Shown here: positions 45,900 to 57,974 of the stretch, piece by piece
How the letters are laid out: each line of letters starts with the position of its first letter
How positions within the stretch are numbered: position 1 is the first letter of the stretch
Assembly (NCBI RefSeq): GCF_030052815.1
Contig: NC_079496.1
Location: forward strand, 41,255,593-41,319,592
DNA from: Hevea brasiliensis
Taxonomy: Eukaryota; Streptophyta; Magnoliopsida; Malpighiales; Euphorbiaceae
Length of the DNA stretch: 64,000 nt
Direction of reading: 5' to 3'
Position numbers and translations under genes: made by a program
The notes under the pieces: generated by a model
What the model saw: the letters and a program-made list of their open reading frames with translations, nothing else
Told to the model about the DNA's origin: nothing
The model's database searches: none

Positions 45900-47552
45900 G
45901 CTTTCTTTTCTTTAACAGAATTTCCTTAAGAAATTTGGCATAGGATGGCATCTGAGAAAGTGCTTCAATGAAGGGGATGTTGATATAAAGTTTCTGTAAA
46001 ACTTTCAAAAACTTCCCAAATTCCTTGTCCAATTTGGCTTTTTGAAATCTCTGAGGAAAAGGTAGGGGAGGTTGGTATGGTTCTGGTAATTTCTTGGCCT
46101 TTAGATTTTTCTATGGTTTCCTCTGACGATTCTACCTTTGGTTGTACTAGAGTTCTCCTTCTCTTCAGTGTAACTGCCTTACAATGCTCCCTTGGGTTCA
46201 TTTCTGGTTGGCTAGGCAGTTTGCCAGCAGCCTTACTTAAAGAACTTGCCTGCTGAGTGATTTGATTCTCTAGCATCTTGTTATGAGTAGCAAGTTGGTC
46301 CATTTTGGAAGTCAGCTGTTTAATCAATTCATTTTGTTATTGTTGAGCTGCTAGGAATCCTTGCATCATGGTTTCCATGGTCATCTTCAGTTCAGGTTGT
46401 TGAGGTTGGAGAGGTAGTGATGGCTGTGCAAAGTTTTGACCTCTGTTCTGAAATCCAGGGGGTGCTGGTGGTTTGTACCTTTGTTGCTTGTTTATTGGCT
46501 GGTTCTGCTGATTGGACCATGAGAAATTTGGGTGGTTCCTCCATCCAGGGTTATAAGTATTTGAATATGGATTGTTGGGCTACCTCTGGTTGAAGTTTCC
46601 TCCATTATTCACATAGTTCATCTGTTCTATGGAGGGTTCATTGAAATTGCTATATTCTGAACTCATGTATCCTCCTCCATAGCTGTCCTCATATTGACTG
46701 TTTGTACCAATTGTATTGGCTTGCATTCTTTCGAGTCTCTTTGTGAGCTGATCAAATTGAGCATTTATCATGCTTAGGGCGTCTAATTCCAAGACCCCTG
46801 CAGTTCTCTTTGCATTTCCTCTTTCATTTGACCACTCATAATTATGGTATGCAACCTTTTCTAGAAGTTCAAGTGCTTGTGTCACTGTTTTCTCCATTAG
46901 ATCACCTTCTGCAGCTGAATCAACTATGCTCCTTGTAGAGGGTAGTAACCCATTATAGAAATTTTATACTAATAGCCAATCCTCTATGCCATGATTCTCC
47001 TTCCTTTTGTCTGAAGGTGTTGAGCTCAAGCCTCAGTTTTGTAGTCTTTACAGGTGGAAAATACCTTGCTAGAAAAGCTTGAGAGAGGTTTTTCCAAGTG
47101 GTGAATGTTCCAGCCGGTTGAGAAAGTAACCACTTCCTTGCTCTGTCCTAAAGGGAGAATGGGAATGCTTTGAGTCTTATTGCTTGATCAGACACTCCAT
47201 TCATCTTGAATGTGTCACTTAGGGCAAGAAAGCACTGGAGGTGATAGTGCGGGTCTTCTGTTGGTGAACCTGCAAACTAGGTTTATTGAATCATGTAGAG
47301 CCATGCTGGTTTTAATTCAAAGTTATTGGCTTCCACTATGGGTCTAGTGACACTGGGCTAAAATCCTTGGACAGATAGAGCTCTGTAATCTCTCAAGAGT
47401 CTTGGTCTATCATTATTATTGGCCATGGTTGGAATTTCAGGATCTCCTTGACCATGCTCTTAATATTTCCTTTCCCTCTTGATGGCTCTCAGAGTTCTGT
47501 TTATCTCCAGATCACAGTCCAAAATTTCTTCTTCTAGCCTTGTTTTGGTCAT
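45900..47552 (-). pseudogene. gag: Athila-like gag, degenerate
   Basis: A possible start ATG is at 47552. Fragments in order are EEEILDCDLEINRTLRAIKR, PTEDPHYHLQCFLALSDTF, LLSQPAGTFTTWKNLSQAFL, LELLEKVAYHNYEWSNERG (46897-46580), and a C-terminal part with KMDQLATHNKMLENQITQQ and WEVFESFTETLYQ. Multiple stops and frameshifts are present, and no CCHC knuckle is evident. Confidence 0.82.
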
Positions 47553-47673
47553 ATACCAGATCGGGCACCAGAGAGAAAAGAAGAGAAATACAACCAGTAA
47601 ATAAGATTAGATAATAAATATAATTGCCTAAATTAGCTAAATTGCCTATCACTTGATATTACTAAAGCCAAAA

Positions 47674-47692
47674 ATCCCCAGCAACGGCACCA
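47674..47692 (-). other. Athila-like primer binding site (tRNA-Asp type)
   Basis: On the minus strand TGGTGCCGTTGCTGGGGAT lies six bases inside the 5' LTR. Athila elements use tRNA-Asp, whose complement would be TGGCGCCGTTGCCGGGGAT. The two differences here are both C-to-T. Confidence 0.85.
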
Positions 47693-48105
47693 AAAACTTG
47701 TTTCACTAGTTTTACAACCCCACAAGTGCACGGATTGCTAATAAGTAATAAAGTGATGAGTAGAGTATCATTCCCACAAGGAATTTGATTAGTAAGTACC
47801 AATCTATACAGTAATTTTGACTGTCTAGGCTATCGAATACTTAGGGAATAAAGTTTGTTAACCTTAAATACTAGAATGGTAAACTTAAAATGAAATGATT
47901 TATTTGAAACAATTCTAGAATTAAGATTTCACACTTGAATCTTACTAGAGATGTTATCTCGTTTATTTACTGAATTGAGGATCATTTTCCTTGATGGAAA
48001 TCAGTCCTAAGTTATCCTAAATCCTCTCTCAAGGCACCTAAGGTGTATTCTAATTAACTCAAACCCAACATTTGTGGTGATCAAATTAATTAAAATCCTT
48101 TAAAA

Positions 48106-48110
48106 TCTTT
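48106..48110. repeat. TSD of the nested solo LTR (TCTTT)
   Basis: TCTTT at 48106-48110 and 50208-50212. The uninterrupted left LTR reads AAGATCTTTGACC at this point. Confidence 0.88.
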
Positions 48111-50207
48111 TGAAGGAGCAGAAGCATGAAAAACACAAGTTTATATCATTAAATTCAAAAATTTTTCACCTAGGGTCACATGTATCGTGCAAGATTTATT
48201 TTTATCTATTTGATTTCAATGATAAACAACATATTAAAACTCTTTTAATATGTTTTTGGATCTGTATTTGTCATTTAAGATTTTAGAATTAATCAGATTA
48301 ATTTTAGAACCCTAGATTAGATCAAGAACAAGTGCACTAACCTCTTGATGCACTGCAGTGTGTTTGGCACCATTGGGATGCGTCTTTAGGACACCAGATG
48401 TTGTCCCTCTAGCTTGTCCACACCAAGATCACCTAAGGCAGCCTTTGAACAGCTTTTAAAGCTTTTTCTATGAATTAGAAAATCAAGTTTTGCCTTTTGA
48501 GAGATTAGAGATGTAAACTGAATACTAGAAACAATTTCTAGTATTTTTAATTCAAGAGATTGTTTGCTAATCTCTTAGAATTGATGAGAGATGAAGAAGA
48601 AGAGAAGGGAGAGGTCTCCAAGGTGGCGGCACAAAGAGAAAGGCAGCAGCTTGTTATGTTTTTCTTTTCATAACAACACTTATATAGCTAGGTCACCACT
48701 TAAACCCTTGCCACATGTCACCTTCTGATTGGCTCTAGGTTTAATTGACCCAATCACATTGTGCCAAGTGTCAAACCTATATTTAATCTTGACTTTGATC
48801 ATCTTACATGATTAAAAGACATTTGGCAAGCTTATGTGTAGTGCCATGCATCACCATCTCATGGTGCCACATGTCACCCTGTGAAATGACCAAAATGCCC
48901 CTGTGTCTTAATTTTGAGTTCTCAATCCAAAATAATTATTTCTCTTCTTTTAATCAGTTTATATCAAATATAAATTAATTAATTAAATTCTCATTAATTA
49001 AATTCATATTTAAACAATTTAAATAAAAATTTAACTTATACTATACATCCAATAACCTAGATTTGGTTTCAAGTCATGCTAGGGACTTTGTAATCTAATA
49101 GCAAATCAAACCTATTTAATTAATCAATTAAACTCTTTAATTAATTAATCAAATCATATTTAATTTGGTGATTACTTGTGTATGTGTGACTCTTACTAGG
49201 CTCATCACTAATTGGCAATGAGACATGATATCAACTCTTAATATCATTAGAACTCTTTCTTACCATAAAATGATTTCTCTAAATCATTTTATGCACCTCA
49301 TAGACCATGGTTAACACCTAGCATAGCTTGCCATGGCCACCCAATTAGTAATAAGGTTTACCTTAAATGAACCTATAATCATATGTTACCATGCACTAGA
49401 ATCTCTCTGTTATAAAATCCCAACTCAAACTGGAGTCATGGTTTATGTCAAACCCCATTTGCTATGAACATTATGTTTTGTTTTAATTCCAGTTCTTGAT
49501 TAAAAGATTTTCTCATCAGAAACTCTTTTCTGATTAAATCTATCTGTCCTGGCCAGGAACTTGAAACATCAAGAATAATTAAATGAACATAGGATTTTAT
49601 CCCTATTTACTTAGAGGAACAGATTCCATCTTGATTAACACTTACCTCCATATATAACTAGTAGGAGCCAACACATGCCCATATACCCATACACAGTACA
49701 AGTATGAAAGCAGTATCAAACTCAAGCCACCTATATACAAGATAACTGTGCTATCTCAGGTCTAAAGATTATATGCACTGATATGATTTATGACAATACA
49801 TTGACAAGAGTAAACTCCATGTGCTTGTCATAAATGTTACTGGTTCGGCCTACTTATCATGTATAAATGCCTATCATGTTTGTTTTATGGCATGAGACTC
49901 ACCATTCCATCTTATTTACATCCCATATAAATAACTTGGGAAAAAACATGATTACAATTTTTATGGATAAGTCATGTCCTTATTGTGAAGTATCCTCGAT
50001 TATGAACCTATTTATGATACTTTGTACTAGAAATACTGTCACTCATATTCTTAACAACTTAAGAATAGAATTTCTAGCAAAATATCAATGGACCTTTTCT
50101 ATTATACATAAATATATTATGTAAACGAAAAAGTGAAAATGCCTTTTATTAATAAAACATGTACAAGATACATACTAAATGATATGCTCTAGGGCATACT
50201 ACTAACA
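48111..50207. mobile_element. Solo LTR (2097 bp), possibly Ty1/copia
   Basis: It starts TGAAGGAGCAG, ends CATACTACTAACA, and is flanked by a 5-bp TSD. No internal coding region or second LTR is visible, so it looks like a solo LTR left by recombination. The end of the sequence (AATAAAACATG ... CTAGGGCATACTACTAACA) resembles copia-type LTR ends as I remember them. Family and orientation are uncertain. It contains no believable gene. Confidence 0.75.
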
Positions 50208-51445
50208 TCTTTGACCAATTTTGAAGTTCCACAAAGGTATCAGCCTATGTCTAGGTCAGAATTCCTAGGTTCAAGATCTTGATTTTCTAAAATTAATCTT
50301 CACCTTTCAGTCCTTCAATTAACATCTACAATCATGGCTAAGTGGGTACCAGCACATAGCATGCATTAAGATCACAAGAAATTAAATCAAGGAACGAATC
50401 TCAAATCCAATAAATAAAGCTTAGTGTTCATCTATAATAATAATTACAAGCATTACTCTCCCAAATCCAGAATAAGAAAACTACTCACTCATGGTGAATT
50501 CAGCAAACATCATGATAACAGGTAAAAACAGTAAAAAGAAAATCATGTAGAAGAAATAAAACAATAAAAATCTGTTTAGGGAGATGAAATGAAGGAACCG
50601 AAGAGAGTTTGTAGCTTTGGTCTTGTGGAGCTTCAGCTGGAAAACTCCTTTTGGTACTGATGTTTCTCTCCTTGAGACGGCTAGAGAGAGTGCAGAGTGT
50701 GGATTTCTCTCCTTTAAAACTCCTCAAAAGTGCTGTCAAAAGATAAAAGGGAGCCCTCTCTTTCTGATGTTTTCTCTTCTATTTATAATAGTTGTTTTAG
50801 GGTTAGGTCATTTTGAGTCCAAAAGGCTTTAGGAGTCTCATTTGAATCAGAAAACAAGAGCAGGAATTCGAGTTATAAAACTAGCTGTCGCATAGTACAC
50901 AGCCCGTGTGTCACTGCACGGCCCAGGGCCGTGTAACTTGCTGGAGTGGAACTACAGAGTCTTGCATTGGCACAGAGAGTTACACAGGTCTGTGCCAACT
51001 ACACGAGCCTGGTTACACGGGCCTTGTACTTTTGTTCCTATAAGGTTCTTCAAGCTTGTGCCTGGCAAATACTTACATGGGTCCCTGCAGATTACACAGG
51101 TCTAATTACACGACCCGTGTACTTTTTTATCTCCATTGGCTATCTGGCTTTCTTCTAGCAGATGGTTACACGGGTCTGGGGCTTGGCTTACACGACCCGT
51201 GTACTTTGTGTCAGCAGTAATACTCAGTCTCTTGACCTTTTCAAGCTTCCTTTTGCATTCCTATACTGTGGGGCTTCACCCAAATACCTGAAATGATGCA
51301 GAAAACATGGAATTAAGGGCTTGACAATAGAAATTACAAAAACTAATGAAATCAACTATTATGCATGAAAGTACTTGCTTAAATGCTATGAGATAGTATA
51401 CAAATGTACTTAAAAACATCTATACATTTCAAGTGTATCAACAGA

Positions 51446-52557
51446 CAGTAGTTGCATGGCATGTATAGCCAATGTTGATTGATCAGATTAGAATGGCTGC
51501 ACAGAATGATGAAAAATATCAGAAACTACTGGAAGAAGTCTGGCAGGGCAAGAAATCTGAATTCTCAGTGAGAGATGACGGCCTACTGCTACACTAGGGC
51601 AGAATGTGCGTTCTTAATGATGTTGACTTGAGACAGATCATTATGAAGGAAGCATATGAGTCTTCTTTTCTATGCACCCTGGTGGCACTAAAATGTACAG
51701 AGGGCTAAAGGAACACTATTGGTGGATGGGTATGAAAAGGGATATAGCTGATTTTGTCTCCAAATGCCTAACTTGTCAGTAAGTGAAGGCAGAACATCAA
51801 GTCCCAGCTAGTTTACTATATCCATTGCCAGTACCTGAGTGGAAATGGGAATGGATAACCATGGATTTTGTGATGGGACTTCCAAGGACACAGAAGAGCC
51901 ATGATGCAGTATGGGCCATTGTTGACAGATTAACCAAGTCTGCTCATTTTCTGCTAGTTCGGATGGACTATAGCTTAGAGAGATTGGCCAAACTGTATAT
52001 TGATGAGATAGTGAGACTGCATGGAGTGCAAGTATCGATTGTGTCAGACAGAGATCCTAGGTTCACTTCTAAATTCTGGGGTAGTCTTCAGAGAGCCCTA
52101 GGAACTAGATTGAACTTCAGCATGGCATTCCACCCACAGACAGATGGCCAGTCTGAAAGGGTAATTCAAATATTGGAGGATATGCTTCGGGCTTATGTAA
52201 TTGAGTTTAAGGGTAGTTGGGATACACACTTGCCTTTGATTGAGTTTGCTTACAACAACAGCTATCAATCAAGCATTGGGATGCCTCCATATGAAGCTTT
52301 GTATGGTAGGAAGTACAGAACTCCCCTATGTTGGGATGAAGTTGGCGAAAGAAAGATGATTGGGCCAGAAATTGTTCAGCAGACAGAGGAAAAGATTAGA
52401 CTAATCAGAGATCAACTCAAGACTGCATCAGACCGTCAGAAGTCCTACATTGATTTGAAGAGGAGGGATATTGAATATGCAGTGGGTGATAAAGTATTCC
52501 TCAAGGTTTCCCCTTAGAAGAAAATTATGAGATTTGGCAGAAAGGGGAAACTGAGTC
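51446..52557 (+). pseudogene. pol: Tekay B integrase, first part
   Basis: It resumes the pol interrupted at 36929. The N-terminal zinc module region is frameshifted (stops near 51596, 51708 and 51780). From 51783 the frame is open: TMDFVMGLP (first Asp), [14 protein letters not shown] (second Asp), DGQSERVIQILEDML (Glu), then LKRRDIEYAVGDKVFLKVSP. A TAG lies at 52515. It ends at GAGTC, where a solo LTR is inserted. Confidence 0.9.
52553..52557. repeat. TSD of the solo LTR in integrase (GAGTC)
   Basis: GAGTC at 52553-52557 and 56592-56596. Removing the insert rejoins the codons for KLSPHFIGPYE. Confidence 0.95.
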
Positions 52558-55500
52558 TGTAACACCCCTATGTTCGGTAGTGTGTTCTCATCGTTCGGTA
52601 GAACTGTTGTCCGCATACTAAGATGCCTAGAACTACACTTCAATATGAGTGAGGAGACATAAAATAATGAAATATAAGAAAAGAAAATACAAGAAAAACA
52701 AAGGAAAAATAATAGCAAAGAAATGTAACCAAGTTAAGCGAGCCGAGAACCCTAGCGATGGGTGATCGCACCGGGAAGTCACGGCGTGGACCGTTGACTA
52801 GCCCTAGACTATGGGGAACCCTGGAAAACATTTTTAGGACTTAAATAGACCCTTATTGAAGAGTAAATCTCATTAGAAAGATAAAAAAAAATTAAATAAT
52901 TATTACAAAGAAAAGTGAGAAATCGAAAAACAGACAAAACCCGGTGTTACCGAAAAATCGGGAATGCAACCCGAACAGGGGCATTATGGTCATTTGACAT
53001 CCCGAATTGTCTTTTGACCTAAATTTCCATTAAAAATAAATAATATTACACTTAGAAAATAAAATGAAAAATTAATTTGGGGGTACCTAATACAAATAGC
53101 CAAAAGTGGAGTGAAAAAGGTGTAAATAACACATTTAACTTATTATATGATTTAATAAGTGTGAGTGGGCCACTAAAGGAATAAACTAAGTTAAATGGGG
53201 CATGTGTACACCAAATATGCAATCTTCAAATTCATTTCTTCAAAGTTCCTCAACCATGCCGATTTGAGAAGAAAGAAGAACTCCATTGTCGTTTCACTTG
53301 GAGCTTGATCCATCCCTCCATTTCCTCTCCAATCACTTAGATTGCTTCATTAAAGATTGTCTACACATCATAAGGAAGAGCTTGATACCAAAATCAAGAA
53401 GTTTAATCAAGGTTTAGCAAGTTCCAACCATAGGTAAGTTTACATTTTTGAATATTGCTTTGTTAAACTTTGTTTACATGTTATGGGTGTTGGATTTGTG
53501 AAGAAAATTTTCGAGTTTGAGGAGTTATTGATATGTCCATTTTGGACAGCCATGGAGTTATGTATTTAATGATTTATTATTACATATATTTGATGTAAAT
53601 TCATGTTGAGTAGAGGGATTTAATATCCTAGTAAGTTATTTCCATGAAAATGTGGTGATTGTGCACTTAAATTGGAGATTGACGAATTGTGGGACACTTT
53701 GGCATTGTAGAACATTTCGGCAGCCTTGGGACACTTTGATAAATGTATGAGTTCATGAAGGTATTGACAGAATATTGACATTGAGGATTGATGGATATGT
53801 ATATAGATTGGTTGTGTAAAGTGTATGTAAGAATGAGTAATGTTTAGGTGTATATGTGATTGTACTTAGACTTTGTAAATTTGAGTTTTAATTGGTGTAT
53901 TGAGGATAATTGTAATCTGCCCAAAGTGACTTTAAAGTGAAGAGGTATGTGGTTTTGGTAATGTACCAAAACAGAATTGGTAAGGGAAGTGGACATATAG
54001 CAATTAAATGTGTAATGGATACATGTGTAAGTAAGGTAATTAAGGGCAGTATGCATTTTAGCCTAAAACTTTAAATGTGTAACCTCAATTGGTATGAGAC
54101 CAATTGGAGGTGAAACTAGGCACAAAATGTGCCAACTTTCATTAAGAAAGCATACCAAAATTCTACTTGCAAGGTGATATGAAAAATGACCAATTCGGAT
54201 TAAGTGCAAGTGAAACCTGAAAACTGGCCAATTGGACAGCAGTTAGTGTATAGGCCATAACTCACTCAAAAAAGGTCCAATTGACCTGAAATTTTAACCA
54301 TGAATAGTTAAGACCCATACCTACAAGTATTATGAAGACACCAAAGCCCAGAAATTACCATAAGTAAGTCAAACAGCTTGCACAAGTTCGGGTCCAAAAA
54401 CTGGCCGAACCAAAGTTGACCAAATTGACCTAAAATTGACCTAATTTGATGCCATTTGACCAGCAATAGTATAATGACCATAACTTGGTCAACTTAACTC
54501 AGAATGACCTAAAATTTTGCCCCGCGTTCCATAAGACATAGATCTACAAGTTTGTAGTTTTAACCAAAACCCAAAAACGGAGGGAACTAGGTCGTCCGGC
54601 TAGGTCAAATTAGTATCCCGGAATCCAGCAAGTTGCATTAAAATACACTAAACAAGGAAATGAGTTTGGTAAAATGTACCAACCCTAAAACACTATCGAA
54701 TGTGACATATTAGTGACACTAAAACCTAAATTACCTAGAACACATCAAGGGTCGGTATATTAGGTGATTAAGCAAATAATAGCTTTCAGTGAATTATTTG
54801 TCAAACATTATCGATAGAGACAGTTTAATTTAGTACTGAAACACTTCAAATTGTGTTTCTCAGTTAGCAAAGACTCAGGAAAAGGGAAGGAAACACTGAG
54901 TCAAGACCAAGAGACAGTTATCAGAGGTTTGTGCACAACTAGTTTTTAACTGATTTTGTTTTGAATATTTCATATGATTAAATGACATATTTTCTTATGT
55001 ATTATGTTTAACAAGCATTAGATTTAATTCAATGATTATTGAAAATTGTTATAGTATGTATGAATTTAGCTTTGTGAAATGGTATTTCCACAAGTATTAA
55101 GCATTGTTATGGATTGAATAAATTATGTTTTGGAAAATTGTGATAGAACATGTTTTGAATTGTGATGGTAATTTTCATGGAAAATGCAAATTTATGATTT
55201 GAATTGTGTTGAGCACAAAAATTATTGGATATTGGAATTGACTTTGAATCGAATTATATTGTGATTTATGCTCACTAAAAGGATTGTGATATTGTTTTAT
55301 ATCTCACTATAGATGCTTGACTAGGTTATTACCCGTCTCTCTCATTTGTTGAGAAGACAATGGAGTTAGTTGTGTTTTGATTACCATGGTACGTGCACAG
55401 GCTTAGATTTTCCTCTGATTTGAGGTTAGATCTAAGTTTATTTTATCGTTATGGCCCTTGCGGAAGATTCATTATTGTGATGGTACTGTGCACGATGATT

Positions 55501-55572
55501 CGACCTCCCCGACCATAGGGAGTTAGAATCACATCGAAGATGGCCCTATCGGATTAGTCTTGCATAGTTAGT

Positions 55573-55703
55573 GAGATAAAGAATGATTTGTGAGATACAG
55601 CATGGTTTTTGAGCTACAGCGTGGTTTTTGAGATACAACATGGTTTTGAGATAAGGATTGATTTTTGAGATACATAATGATTTTGAGATACAGAATGACT
55701 TTT
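55573..55703 (+). repeat. 18-19-bp minisatellite, 7 copies
   Basis: The unit is GAGATACAGCATGGTTTTT with variants, starting at 55573, 55592, 55611, 55630, 55648, 55667 and 55685. I do not see it in the other LTRs. Confidence 0.9.
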
Positions 55704-55950
55704 GAATGGTAAAGAATTGTGATTTCAATTATGGTTTATGTATAATTGATTTTGTTGGAATTACTTAAATGGTTAGTCATGATTTGATAAATTGAATTTT
55801 GTGATCAAAGTCATTTATACAAATGATTTACATTATTGGCAATGAATATTTTGAGTTTTGGAATTTGATGAGTATTCAGATTTCCAAATTATTTACTGTA
55901 AATTTTGTCAATGTATATTGTACTATGTTTTAAATTATAGTTGTGCACCA

Positions 55951-55988
55951 CTGAGTTCACCACTCAGCGATAGCTTTGTATGCTGTCG
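55951..55988 (+). other. Conserved tandem hairpins in the 4.0-kb solo LTR
   Basis: Hairpin 1 pairs CTGAGT with ACTCAG (55951-55967). Hairpin 2 pairs CGATAGC with GCTGTCG (55968-55988). CAGGTAAG, a perfect plant splice-donor word, follows. Confidence 0.7.
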
Positions 55989-56596
55989 CAGGTAAGAAGA
56001 GCATAGAGCAGTGAGTAAGTTTCTTTGAAGACACTTTCAGACCAGCTCCAGGTATATTATAGGTATACCCATGTACATAGGTCTGATGTATGCATGTAAT
56101 AATATGTATGTAAATTATTTGAGCAGTTATAAATTAAAATTGTACATTGAAGTTGTAAAGTGAATTATGAGTTATTCTAACTTGTAAAATTTGTATTATA
56201 TTTCTTTTATCTCATCCTTTGAAAATACTGAAAAATTATTTTGGATTGAGTTGAGAAAAATATTGTGTTGAATTTTGTTGGAGTTGATATTTGGAAAAAT
56301 ATTGAAGTACTTTTTACAGGTTTTCTGAAGAACTGTTTTATCCAAAATACAGATGGCACTCTGCCAAAATTTTTACAGAAATTCCAAATAAGTCAAATGT
56401 GTTAGTTCTATCACTTCAGTTCACAAAAGTTTTTAACACCTGTAAATAGTGCTCACCACTGTGAAAGAAGAAAGAAAAGTTTTTAAAATCCCTTGTAGTA
56501 TATCTAATGGGTTATCGGTAGGCGAAGTACGGTAATTCATTAGGTGTACTACGGGATCATGTTACATCTTACAGGGGAGTAGGGTGTGACAGAGTC

Positions 56597-56943
56597 CTCA
56601 TTTCATTGGACCTTATGAGGTTCTAGAAAGAGTGGGTCCTTTGGCATACCGATCGGCACTACCTCCAGAGCTAGAGAAGATACATAATGTCTTCCATGTG
56701 TCTATGTTGAGGTGGTGTAGATCTGACCCATCTCATGTACTACCAGTAGAAGAGATTGAGGTGAATCTAGACCTCACATATGAGGAAAAACCCATTGAGA
56801 TTCTGGCATATGAGGTGAAGCAACTAAGGAATAAGCAGATACCACTGGTGAAAGTGCTGTGGAACCATCATTCAGGCCAGGAAGCTACTTGGGAACGTGA
56901 AGAGGATATGAGGAGACAACACCCACAGCTATTCAGAAACTAA
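56597..56943 (+). pseudogene. pol: Tekay B integrase C-terminus and chromodomain
   Basis: It continues after the solo LTR as HFIGPYEVLERVGPLAYR, then IHNVFHVSMLRWCRSD, and ends in the chromodomain EILAYEVKQLRNKQIPLVKV with WEREEDMRRQHPQLF. The stop is TAA at 56941. The terminal chromodomain identifies the element as a chromovirus. Confidence 0.92.
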
Positions 56944-56973
56944 GGGCAGGTAAAATTTCAAGACGAAATTTAT

Positions 56974-56990
56974 TTTAAGGGAGGGAGAAT
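56974..56990 (+). other. Tekay B polypurine tract
   Basis: TTTTAAGGGAGGGAGAAT directly precedes the TGTAACACCCC start of the 3' LTR at 56991. Confidence 0.88.
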
Positions 56991-57969
56991 TGTAACACCC
57001 CTATATACATAGCTATGTGTAATGCACTATTCCGGTGATCGATGTTAGTTCGGATAATTAAGAGGATTAAAACTCTTTTTAAGTCACTTAGAAAAGCCCT
57101 GAACAAGAATAAATACTAATCACCAGAAGCTCAAGTAGAAAAAGAAAAACAAAGCATGAAAAGTTAAATGAGTCGGGGGTCACAACAATGGGTGACCTTA
57201 CTGAGAAGTGACTGCGAGGTCAGTTCTAACCCTAATTTTGAATGGGAAATTGTGACACTGTGGTCCTAAGGACTATGGCAAAGCTAGTGGAAAAGAGAAA
57301 ATCAAATAAAAGAGTTGATAAGTAGGTCAAATAATTAGGTCAGGTTTCCGAAAGAAATACCGAATTATTTACGAACTGGATTAGATCGGTGAGGGGTAAA
57401 TTGGTCAATTCACCCCTAGAGGTGACTCACAACCTAACTGTCCAATAAAATCGGAGAAATGAAAATTTTAGAATATAAAATTAAATTAAAGAAGAATAGA
57501 AAAATAAAGGAAAAAGAAAAAGAAAAGAAATTTTGAATTTTTACATCATCAAATTACATCATGCATGATGCAATAAAAGAATAATTAATTCAATGGAATT
57601 TGACTAAGTCAAAAAGCATATAAAAACAAAAAAAAAAAAAAAAATTGGAAGTCAATTCTTCATCTTCACCCCAAAGTTGGCCGGCACCCACCTTTCTTCT
57701 TCCTCTCTCTTTTTTTATTTTCTATCTCCATTAAAGCTTGATTCAAGCTTTTCTAAACCCCCAAAATTAACCATAAAATTCCCCAAATATCTTGATAAAC
57801 CTTGCTTTTGCAACTAGACAAGAAGATTAAAGGAGAAAAGAAAGGAATAAAGTGAGAGAATTGAAGAATTGAAATCCAAAGAAAGGTTAGTGCTTATTTC
57901 CTTCAATTTTTCTTTAAATTTATGTTTATGTAGTTGAAATAAACTTAGAATTGAAGAGAAATTCAAACA

Positions 57970-57974
57970 AAACA
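57970..57974. repeat. TSD of the solo LTR in Tekay B LTR (AAACA)
   Basis: AAACA at 57970-57974 and 61697-61701. Confidence 0.9.

Larger units (their letters stand above)
36930..51440 (-). mobile_element. Athila-like Ty3/gypsy element
   Basis: A 14.5-kb element in minus orientation, 12.4 kb after removing the nested solo LTR. LTRs of about 1.64 kb start TGATACACTT and end GAAACA on the coding strand. It has a tRNA-Asp-like primer binding site, gag, protease, RT, RNase H and integrase, and an extra ORF in the env position. The order, primer site and FMDD-type RT fit the Athila lineage. The two LTRs differ at about 14 of the first ~175 positions examined by eye, so it is an old insertion. All coding parts are broken. 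Confidence 0.92.
47699..51440 (-). mobile_element. Athila-like 5' LTR, interrupted
   Basis: It matches the left LTR. Without the nested 2.1-kb insert and one TSD copy it is 1640 bp. It starts (coding strand) TGATACACTTG at 51440 and ends GTGAAACA at 47699. Confidence 0.92.
52558..56591 (+). mobile_element. Solo Tekay-type LTR (4034 bp) in Tekay B integrase
   Basis: It starts TGTAACACCCCTATG, ends GGAGTAGGGTGTGACA, and has a perfect 5-bp TSD. No internal region is present. It is about 0.3 kb longer than the LTRs at 17085 and 57975, partly because of a private 19-bp minisatellite at 55573-55703 and a different sequence at about 55310-55550. Confidence 0.95.

Noticed and set aside
53140..53400. 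Sequence resembling a small gene around the AAGGAAGAGC block, repeated at 58680-58860
   Set aside because: It is conserved only as LTR sequence between subfamilies, with stops in all frames.
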